DNA from: Bacteroides sp. 43_108
Lineage (GTDB): Bacteria; Bacteroidota; Bacteroidia; Bacteroidales; Bacteroidaceae
DNA: 64,000 nucleotides
Assembly (NCBI GenBank): GCA_001915545.1
Contig: MNQS01000002.1
Coordinates: 1-64,000, forward strand
Direction of reading: 5' to 3'
Part shown: piece by piece, positions 35,380 through 42,717 of the stretch
Numbering within the stretch: position 1 is the first letter of the stretch
How the letters are laid out: each line of letters opens with the position of its first letter
Translations under genes and position numbers: made by a program
Notes under the pieces: model-generated
Database searches by the model: none
The model's input: the letters and a program-made list of their open reading frames with translations, nothing else
What the model was told of the DNA's origin: nothing

Positions 35380-36624
35380 GTGTCTTTTTCATTTTACATA
35401 GCAAAGAGATACATTCTCTCAAAGAAATCGCATCATGCCATAAATATCATATCAGGCATATCTGTATGCGGCGTCGCAATAGCAACAGCCGCACTGGTGT
35501 GCATTCTGTCCGTATTCAACGGATTCCAAGATATGGTTGCAACATTGTTTACTTCGTTTGATCCGGAACTTAAGATTACTCCTGCAGAAGGAAAATTTAT
35601 AGCTGCAGACGAAAAAGAACTTGAAGCCATAAAAAACAACCCCAACATAAAAGTTTATACAGAGGTTCTTGAGGACAAAGCCTTATTGGTCACAGGCAAA
35701 CGCCAGAAAATGGTGACAATCAAAGGTGTCGATGAGAACTTTGAACAGCTGACCAACATTGACGACATTCTCTACGGTGACGGAACATTTGAACTGAAAA
35801 TGGATGTCATTGACTATGGAGTGCTTGGAGTTGGAGTATTAGGAGAGCTTGGAATCGGAACTGATTTCAGCACTCCAATACAAGTATATGCACCAAGAAA
35901 GGGAGAACGCATAAACATGACCGACCCTAGAGAAAGCTTCAACTGCGAAGAGCTGTACTCTCCGAATGTCGGATTCATGGTCCAGCAGTCAAAATACGAC
36001 AGAAACTATGCCATAACATCCATAAGCTTTGCTCGCAGACTTTTCGAGAAGCAAGGCTACGTATCAGCAATAGAACTTAAGCTGAAGAACGGATGCAACA
36101 TAGACGATGTCAAATCAGAACTCTCCGCACAGCTTGGGAGCAAATATAAGGTCAAAGACAGGTACGAGCAACAGGAAGATACATTCAAGATTATGAAAAT
36201 CGAGAAACTTATATCTTACTTGTTCCTAACATTCATAGTTGCAATCGCATGCTTCAACATACTGAGTTCGCTGTCTATGCTTATTATAGACAAAAAGGAC
36301 GATGTTATTACATTGCGAAACCTTGGTGCCGATGACAAAGACATCTCAAGAATATTTCTGTTTGAAGGTCGTATGATAACAACGGCTGGTGCATTGATAG
36401 GCATTGCCGTTGGCTTACTGCTGTGCTATCTGCAGGAAACATACGGATTGATCAAGTTTGGAGGTTCAGCAGGAACATACATAATCGATGCATATCCAGT
36501 AAGCGTTCACGCAACGGACATTATTACCGTATTCATAACAGTAATTGCCGTAGGATATATATCAGTATGGTATCCTGTCAGATATCTGAGCAGAAAGTTT
36601 ACCTTGGAAAAGGCTGAAAAATAA
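35380..36624 (+). CDS. LolC/LolE-type ABC transporter permease
   Basis: The 414-residue product starts at GTG and has the MacB/FtsX permease layout: one N-terminal membrane helix (about 22-45) after SFYIAKRYILSKKSHHAINIISGISV, a large periplasmic domain (about 46-270), and three C-terminal helices (about 277-300, 324-347, 374-397). The N-terminal segment and the KDDVITLRNLGADDKDISRIFLFEG loop closely resemble LolC/E, which extract lipoproteins from the inner membrane. The ATPase partner is not in the window. The next gene, a lipoprotein, begins 35 bases downstream. Confidence 0.88.
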   Translation: MSFSFYIAKRYILSKKSHHAINIISGISVCGVAIATAALVCILSVFNGFQDMVATLFTSFDPELKITPAEGKFIAADEKELEAIKNNPNIKVYTEVLEDKALLVTGKRQKMVTIKGVDENFEQLTNIDDILYGDGTFELKMDVIDYGVLGVGVLGELGIGTDFSTPIQVYAPRKGERINMTDPRESFNCEELYSPNVGFMVQQSKYDRNYAITSISFARRLFEKQGYVSAIELKLKNGCNIDDVKSELSAQLGSKYKVKDRYEQQEDTFKIMKIEKLISYLFLTFIVAIACFNILSSLSMLIIDKKDDVITLRNLGADDKDISRIFLFEGRMITTAGALIGIAVGLLLCYLQETYGLIKFGGSAGTYIIDAYPVSVHATDIITVFITVIAVGYISVWYPVRYLSRKFTLEKAEK

Positions 36625-36659
36625 TTATTATCAACTAAATACAATAAAACGAAGAGATT

Positions 36660-38360
36660 ATGAATAAAAATTTTTATCTTCTTCTCCCGGCAGCATCTAT
36701 TGCATTTCTTGCTACAAGCTGTAGCAAATTGGGAGAGCTGAAATCAGACGCATTCACAGTAACTCCAACACCGCTGGAATGCATCGGCGGAACAGTTCCT
36801 GCAACAATCAGTGCAAACATTCCTGAGAAGTACATGAAGAAGAATGCAGTTGTAACTTGCATTCCAGTTCTCAAGTGGGACGGCGGACAGGCTACAGGAG
36901 CAAGTGCAACATTCCAGGGCGAGAAAGTAGAAGCAAACGCTCAGGTAATTCCTTACAAGACCGGTGGTCACGTTACAATGAGAACTTCATTCCCATTCCA
37001 GGAAGGAATGGAAAACAGCGACCTCTACATGGAATTCAAGGCCATGAAGGGAAAGAAAGAAGTTAAGCTCCCAGCTGTAAAGATCGGCTACGGTACAAAC
37101 TGCAGCGAACTTCTTGTTAGAAACTGCATCAAGTCTGCCAACAACGGTGTTGCAAAAGACAACTTCCAGAGAGTTATCAACCAGAAGCAGGCTGCTACAA
37201 TCAAGTTCCTCATTGCACAGGCTAACCTCCGCGGAAGCGAGCTCAACAGCCAGAACGTAAAGGAATTCATTGCAAAGCTCAAAGAAATCAAGTCTGACGA
37301 AGAAAGCCTCGTTCTCAACAATATCGAAATAAGCGCATACGCATCTCCAGATGGTAAGTATGACTTCAACAAGCGTTTGGCTGAGAACCGTGAGAAGAAC
37401 TCTGAGAAGTTCCTCAACACTCATCTTCGCAAGAACAAGATTGACACTAACGTTGACGCAAAATACGAAGCTGAAGACTGGGAAGGATTCAAGGAACTCG
37501 TATCACAGTCAAACATCCAGGACAAGGATCTGATTCTCCGAATCCTCTCTATGTACCAGGATCCAGAACAGCGCGAGCAGGAAATCAAGAACATTTCTGT
37601 CGTTTACAAGGAACTTGCTGAAGCTGTTCTTCCTGAACTCCGTCGTGCACGCCTCACAATCAACTACGATGTTATCGGACGTTCTGACGAAGAGATTCTC
37701 GACGTAATGGCAAAAGATCCTAAGGCACTTTCTGTAGAAGAAATGGTATACGCAGGCAACCTCCTTGCCAACAACGACGCTCAGAAGGAAGAGTACTACA
37801 AGAAGACTGTACAGGTTTACCCTAACGACTACAGAGCTTACAACAACCTCGCTGAGATCGAAATGAGAAAGGGCAACGTAGATGCAGCTAAGAACTACCT
37901 CAACCAGGCTCTCAAGGCTAACGCCAATGCACCTGAAGCTAACGCTAACCTCGGTTTGCTGGCTCTCCAGTCTGGCGACACTAAGTCTGCAGAACTCTAC
38001 CTCTCAAAGGCTTCTAACTCAAACAACGCCAATGAAGCTCTCGGCTACCTGTATCTCTCACAGGGACAGTACACTAAGGCAGCTCAGAACCTCAATGGAG
38101 TTTCTTCAAACGGAGCAGCTCTTGCACAGATCCTTACAAAGGACTACGCTTCAGCAGAGAAGACTCTCAGCGGCATAAAGAATGGTGATGCTACAACAAG
38201 CTACCTCAAGGCTATACTTGCAGCTCGCCAGGACAACAAGTCAGCTGTTGTTTCAAACCTCAAGAATGCAATATCAGCAGACAGAAGCTATGCTCAGAGA
38301 GCAGCAAACGATGTAGAATTCAAGGCATTTGAAAGCGATATCGAAAGCATCATAAAGTGA
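36660..38360 (+). CDS. Abundant TPR lipoprotein with OmpA-like middle region
   Basis: The 566-residue product starts with a lipoprotein signal (LATSC, about Cys21). Residues about 30-150 look like beta-structured envelope domain(s). About 170-345 includes an OmpA-like segment (NNIEISAYASPDGKYDFNKRLAENREKN) of the kind that binds peptidoglycan, and from about 395 to the end are TPR repeats (YRAYNNLAEIEMRKGNVDAAKNYLNQALK). Codon use is strongly biased to AAC, AAG, CTC and GCT compared with its neighbours, typical of a highly expressed gene. The stop overlaps the GTG start of the next gene. Role unknown; a structural envelope protein is likely. Confidence 0.8.
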   Translation: MNKNFYLLLPAASIAFLATSCSKLGELKSDAFTVTPTPLECIGGTVPATISANIPEKYMKKNAVVTCIPVLKWDGGQATGASATFQGEKVEANAQVIPYKTGGHVTMRTSFPFQEGMENSDLYMEFKAMKGKKEVKLPAVKIGYGTNCSELLVRNCIKSANNGVAKDNFQRVINQKQAATIKFLIAQANLRGSELNSQNVKEFIAKLKEIKSDEESLVLNNIEISAYASPDGKYDFNKRLAENREKNSEKFLNTHLRKNKIDTNVDAKYEAEDWEGFKELVSQSNIQDKDLILRILSMYQDPEQREQEIKNISVVYKELAEAVLPELRRARLTINYDVIGRSDEEILDVMAKDPKALSVEEMVYAGNLLANNDAQKEEYYKKTVQVYPNDYRAYNNLAEIEMRKGNVDAAKNYLNQALKANANAPEANANLGLLALQSGDTKSAELYLSKASNSNNANEALGYLYLSQGQYTKAAQNLNGVSSNGAALAQILTKDYASAEKTLSGIKNGDATTSYLKAILAARQDNKSAVVSNLKNAISADRSYAQRAANDVEFKAFESDIESIIK

Positions 38361-39370
38361 AAAGTATAAACAAATACATCATTGCCGCAGCCACACTCGT
38401 ATCAATATACGGGTGTGGCCCTGACGGCAATTCTTTCCGAATAAACGGAAGTTTCAAAGACCTCAAAAGCGGTGAATTATATATCTACAACCTGTCAGAC
38501 AGACAGGGAAAGGTTGATACGGTCCTAATTAAAAACGGTGAATTCAAATACAAGGGGAATGTATCAGAAACAACGCCTTACATCATTGTTTTCCCAAATG
38601 CAATGGAACAAGTCATTTTCGTAAACGGCGGAGAAGAAATCACATATAAAGCCGCGGCCAACGACTTGAAGAATTATACGGCCGAAGGAAATGAAGAAAA
38701 CAAGATGATGAACGAATTCAGGCAGAATACTGCCAAGATGAATCCGAAACAAATCAGAAACGAGGCAGAAAAAACCATACAGGCGCACGGTGAGTCAGCC
38801 GTATCGCTTTATCTTTTCGACAAATATTTCGTTCAAGATGAAAGTGTAAGCGACAGCAAACTGCTGTCTATCATTGCAGAACTGAAAAAGAACCATCCTA
38901 AGGACAAATATATACTGGATATAGAATCAAAAATAAAGTCCAGAAAAAAGGGTATAAAAGGCTCTGTTATACCCGATTTGACAATCAAGACATTCGAAGA
39001 CAAAGATATAAAGCTGAAGGAAAATTCCGGAAGCAAATGCAAACTGCTGGTATTTTGGGCAACATGGACCAGCGGAAGCTACAATCTATACAGCAAAATC
39101 AAGGATTTGAAGAACAGATACGGTGGACAGCTTGATCTCATCATGATTTCACTGGACACGCAGTACTTCAAATTCGAAAGCTATGTCAAGACAGACACAA
39201 CCGGTATTAAATATTCATGCGACGGCCTCGCATGGGACTCCCCGGCAGTAAAAGATTTCGGAGTAGAAGAAATACCGCTGTTCGTACTCGTAGGCAAAGA
39301 CAACAAAATCATATCCAGAAAGACAGATTTCGAGGAAATGCGAAAAGAAATGAGCAAAATCCTTGAATAA
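38357..39370 (+). CDS. DUF4369 / thioredoxin-fold lipoprotein without CXXC
   Basis: The 337-residue product begins at GTG, overlapping the stop of the gene before (GTGA), so translation is coupled. It has a lipoprotein signal (SIYGC), a DUF4369-like beta domain (about 22-110: FRINGSFKDLKSGELYIYNLSD), a helical linker, and a TlpA/ResA-type thioredoxin fold from about 200. In that fold the WCxxC motif is replaced by WTSGS in VFWATWTSGSYNLY, so both redox cysteines are missing while the cis-Pro region (EEIPLFVLVG) remains. It cannot work as a disulfide oxidoreductase; a binding role is likelier. Confidence 0.85.
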   Translation: MKSINKYIIAAATLVSIYGCGPDGNSFRINGSFKDLKSGELYIYNLSDRQGKVDTVLIKNGEFKYKGNVSETTPYIIVFPNAMEQVIFVNGGEEITYKAAANDLKNYTAEGNEENKMMNEFRQNTAKMNPKQIRNEAEKTIQAHGESAVSLYLFDKYFVQDESVSDSKLLSIIAELKKNHPKDKYILDIESKIKSRKKGIKGSVIPDLTIKTFEDKDIKLKENSGSKCKLLVFWATWTSGSYNLYSKIKDLKNRYGGQLDLIMISLDTQYFKFESYVKTDTTGIKYSCDGLAWDSPAVKDFGVEEIPLFVLVGKDNKIISRKTDFEEMRKEMSKILE

Positions 39371-39461
39371 TAGCCTAATCCGAACGCCATGCTCTCCCCA
39401 AAACAAAAAGGAGAGCACGTTCTATTTTCATACAACAAGCACCACTTCTTCATCAAACTAT

Positions 39462-41000
39462 ATGCTAATCAAAGTTTTCAGCGCTACCCTTCAAGGATTG
39501 AAGGCATTGCCTGTAACCATAGAAGTCAATGCCACTGTAGGATTGAAGTTTGTCATGGTCGGTTTACCCGACAACGCAGTCAAGGAAAGCCATGAGAGAA
39601 TTCTGTCCGCACTTGAAGTCAGCGGATACAGGCTTCCGGCCAGACACATAGTCGTAAACATGGCGCCGGCAGACATAAAAAAAGAAGGCTCCGGATTCGA
39701 TCTACCTCTTGCAATCGGAATACTTGCATCGGCAGAAAAAATTAAAACCGACCGTCTTAACAGATTCATGCTTGTAGGCGAACTCGGGCTTGACGGAAAC
39801 ATACAACCAATAAAAGGTATCTTGCCTCTCGCCATCAAGGCGAAAGAACTAGGCTACGAAGGCATATTCGTACCGGCACAGAATGCAAACGAAGCTGCAG
39901 TTGTAGAAGGACTTGATGTTTACGGTGCCGAAAAACTCAGTGATGTAGCTGATTTCTTCAACACCAATAAAGAACTCCCGAAAACAAAAGTAGATATAAA
40001 GGAACAATTCTATTTCGGCCAAAACAATTTCGATGTAGATTTCGAAGACGTTAAAGGCCAGGAAAATGTCAAAAGAGCATTCGAAGTTGCGGCTGCAGGC
40101 GGCCACAACATCATCCTTATCGGCAGTCCCGGATGCGGAAAATCAATGATGGCCAAACGCTTGCCGTCGATACTTCCTCCGCTCTCCATTGCAGAAAGTC
40201 TGGAGACTACGCAGATACATTCCGTGGCAGGCAAACTCAGCAACGGTTCATCGCTCATCAGCCAACGTCCGTTCCGCTCGCCACACCACACCATAAGCGA
40301 CGCAGCACTTGTAGGCGGTGGCAACACGTTCATGCCCGGCGAGATATGTCTGGCACACAACGGAGTACTGTTTCTCGACGAACTTCCCGAATTTTCACGT
40401 TCTGTCCTCGAAACGCTTCGCCAGCCGCTCGAAGACCGCATCATCACCATATCGCGCGCCAGATACAGTTTCACACTCCCCTGCTCCTTCATGCTCGTAG
40501 CCTCCATGAACCCGTGCCCGTGCGGCTATCACCACCATCCGACACGCCAGTGCATGTGCTCTCCAGGCCAGATTCAACGCTATATGAACAAGATTTCAGG
40601 TCCGCTCATGGACCGCATCGACATACAGGTTGAAGTGCAGAGTGTACCGTTCGAAGAAATAGCCGATGCACCAAAAGGAGAACCAAGTTCTGTCATACGT
40701 CAAAGGGTAATAAAAGCAAGAAAGATTCAGGAAGAACGTTTTGCAGGACTCGACGGAATATACTGCAACGCACAGATGAATTCAAGTCTGCTTCGCAAGT
40801 ACTCCGTACCAAGCGAAAACGGAAACAAAATGCTTCGCACTGCAATGAACCGCCTGAACCTCTCTGCCCGCGCCTACGACAGGATTCTCAAGGTGGCACG
40901 AACAATTGCCGACCTGGACGGTTCGGAAAACATACAAGACAACCACATTGCCGAAGCTATAGGCTACCGCAATCTTGACAGAGAAACGTGGTACGAATAG
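39462..41000 (+). CDS. comM: ComM/YifB family AAA+ ATPase
   Basis: From the ATG at 39462 the product has 512 residues and starts MLIKVFSATLQGL, the family start; the frame is open to 39363 but this overlaps the previous gene. The protein has an N-terminal Lon-protease-like fold domain (about 1-170), a Mg-chelatase-type AAA+ core with Walker A GSPGCGKSMMAKRL, FRSPHHTISDAALVGGG, Walker B LFLDELPEF and a zinc-type CPCGYHHHPTRQCMC cluster, and a C-terminal helical domain. In naturally transformable bacteria ComM drives branch migration during DNA uptake; in others its role is less clear. Confidence 0.95.
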   Translation: MLIKVFSATLQGLKALPVTIEVNATVGLKFVMVGLPDNAVKESHERILSALEVSGYRLPARHIVVNMAPADIKKEGSGFDLPLAIGILASAEKIKTDRLNRFMLVGELGLDGNIQPIKGILPLAIKAKELGYEGIFVPAQNANEAAVVEGLDVYGAEKLSDVADFFNTNKELPKTKVDIKEQFYFGQNNFDVDFEDVKGQENVKRAFEVAAAGGHNIILIGSPGCGKSMMAKRLPSILPPLSIAESLETTQIHSVAGKLSNGSSLISQRPFRSPHHTISDAALVGGGNTFMPGEICLAHNGVLFLDELPEFSRSVLETLRQPLEDRIITISRARYSFTLPCSFMLVASMNPCPCGYHHHPTRQCMCSPGQIQRYMNKISGPLMDRIDIQVEVQSVPFEEIADAPKGEPSSVIRQRVIKARKIQEERFAGLDGIYCNAQMNSSLLRKYSVPSENGNKMLRTAMNRLNLSARAYDRILKVARTIADLDGSENIQDNHIAEAIGYRNLDRETWYE

Positions 41001-41033
41001 GTTTCAGGCACATCAAGATACACAAACACAGAG

Positions 41034-42335
41034 ATGAAACACGCAATATCAATAATTCTGCAGATAATCATATTCGCCTCACCGCTGCATGCACAGCAGA
41101 TGTGGAAATACGACTTCATTGTGCCCAACGACGGTTCCTTCACCGAAGCAATACGAAAGGCCAATCAACGTCCCGACAAAAGCAAACGCTTCAGAATATT
41201 CGTGCGTTCAGGCAACTATAGGGTGAAGGGCGGACAAACCACAGCGACATCATACGTCGACGGCAGGGAAGTCACATACTCCGTACCTGTAACGACGCTC
41301 ACAGCCCCAAATACATCTATCATCGGTGAGGGTATGGCCAATTCGCAGGTGGAGAACTGTCCCCGACATGAAGGACTGACACAGACTTCCACTCTTTTTC
41401 TCAACGGAGCTGACAGCACATACATTCAGGACATCGAACTGTGGTCGAACTACAGAGACGACCCTAAAGCCTGCAACGAGAAAGTAGTGGCGCTCAATGA
41501 AAAGAACTGCACAGGCAACATTCTCAAGAACGTCAGTCTTATAGGTTTGAAAAATGCCTACTACACATCCGACAGCGGACGCACGTATCTCGAGGACTGC
41601 ACCATCGAAGGCACTACAGACATCATAAGCGGAGGAGGCACAGTGCTTTTCAACCGCTGCCAGATAAAGATTTCACCGCGAGGACACAACATGAGAAGAA
41701 GGGCTGTCACAGCACCGTCAACACTGCAGAATCAGCCTTACGAATACATATTCAACGACTGCACCATCGAAGGCGATACTTCGGCCAACAAGCGCTTCGT
41801 TCTCGGTCATCCGTGGAAAAACAGTCCACGCACCGTATTCCTCAATACAATAATGGAAGTTGTTCCTGCTCCATCTGGTTGGGACGACCTCTACGGCGAC
41901 ACACCTGCACTTTTTGCCGAATACGGAAGCATGACTCCCGACTTCCAGCTCATAGACACCAGCATGAGAAAGAAATCATTCAAGGATAAGACCGGAGCTT
42001 ACGTTGATGCAGGATTCGATGTCGTACTGTCGCCCGAAGAAGCAGAACACTATACCATCGACAGCATCTTCAGTACCTGGATTCCAGAAAATGCAACCAT
42101 GCAGGTCGTTCCTCCGATACCGACTCTCAACGGACGCACACTGACATGGGAAAGCGTACCAGAAGCATCATGCTATGCCATCGTACGCGACAACGCAGTA
42201 ATCGACTTCACCACATCCAACAAATACATCATACCGCGAGGAACGTACGAAGGAGCATGCTTCTCCATCAGATGTGCAAACTGGTATGGAGGACTAGGAC
42301 ACAAGTCGGCCGAAGTGGTCTATCCGCAACGCTGA
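41034..42335 (+). CDS. Divergent pectinesterase-family (CE8-like) secreted protein
   Basis: The 433-residue product has a signal peptide (LHAQQ, cleavage near residue 20-21), a right-handed beta-helix of pectin methylesterase type (about 25-330), and a C-terminal fibronectin/Ig-like segment (about 345-433). The family fold is clear: TIIGEGMANS, a TYLEDCTIEGTTDIISG block and GHPWKNSPRTVFLNT. Of the canonical active-site residues only the nucleophile position Asp196 is kept: the QDT motif reads KNA (Lys173, Asn174), the GRPW Arg is His259, and the first Gln position is Lys150. It may have another specificity or be non-catalytic. A terminator and array C separate it from the lyase gene. Confidence 0.82.
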   Translation: MKHAISIILQIIIFASPLHAQQMWKYDFIVPNDGSFTEAIRKANQRPDKSKRFRIFVRSGNYRVKGGQTTATSYVDGREVTYSVPVTTLTAPNTSIIGEGMANSQVENCPRHEGLTQTSTLFLNGADSTYIQDIELWSNYRDDPKACNEKVVALNEKNCTGNILKNVSLIGLKNAYYTSDSGRTYLEDCTIEGTTDIISGGGTVLFNRCQIKISPRGHNMRRRAVTAPSTLQNQPYEYIFNDCTIEGDTSANKRFVLGHPWKNSPRTVFLNTIMEVVPAPSGWDDLYGDTPALFAEYGSMTPDFQLIDTSMRKKSFKDKTGAYVDAGFDVVLSPEEAEHYTIDSIFSTWIPENATMQVVPPIPTLNGRTLTWESVPEASCYAIVRDNAVIDFTTSNKYIIPRGTYEGACFSIRCANWYGGLGHKSAEVVYPQR

Positions 42336-42386
42336 ACAAGGATATATCTCATAGGACAAAAACACCATAGCATAAATATATCGGTA

Positions 42387-42435
42387 AATGCCGGCCATGC
42401 ACATGAAGGCGTGCATGGGCCGGCATTCTCTTTTT
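42387..42435 (+). terminator. Terminator behind the pectinesterase-type gene
   Basis: A 16-bp GC-rich stem (42387-42402 and 42411-42427, with one bulged G) and an 8-base loop, followed by CTCTTTTT. Confidence 0.85.
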
Positions 42436-42499
42436 CAGGCATAAAAATTCTGCATACAAGATGTGTTTTTCGAGTCCAAGCCCCATTATGAAAAATTGC

Positions 42500-42551
42500 A
42501 AGCGCTCACGGAATACATTCCGAGCGCGAGCAATGTCGACCACGAGCGCTC
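42500..42551. repeat. Three-box 22-bp-period array C
   Basis: Boxes start at 42500 (AAGCGCTC), 42522 (GAGCGCGA) and 42544 (GAGCGCTC), each 22 bp apart. As in the other arrays the middle box keeps GAGCGC but not the final TC. It lies upstream of the lyase promoter, with the last box near position -55 relative to the predicted transcription start. Confidence 0.72.
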
Positions 42552-42590
42552 GTAGAATATTCTTCAAGTGAGTGATAATCAAGTCTGAAA

Positions 42591-42598
42591 TAATTTTG
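42591..42598 (+). promoter_or_regulatory. -7 box of the lyase gene
   Basis: TAATTTTG matches TAnnTTTG. No TTTG is found 19-21 bases upstream, which would fit a promoter that needs an activator. Confidence 0.5.
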
Positions 42599-42717
42599 GA
42601 ACAGAAAATGGACCGTTTTATTCCAAGCCAAACGGTATGAATGAATAAATAAGCATATATTTACATCACGATACTTTCAATCAACAACTAACAAACAATC
42701 AACAACAAAATAACACT

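Larger units (their letters stand above)
42336..42717. other. 382-bp intergenic region before the lyase gene
   Basis: In order it holds a strong terminator for the pectinesterase-type gene (42387-42435), the three-box array C (42500-42551), a -7 box TAATTTTG (42591-42598), and a leader of about 110 bases ending in an A/C-rich tract before the ATG. The array lies about 40 bases upstream of the -7 box. Confidence 0.65.
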
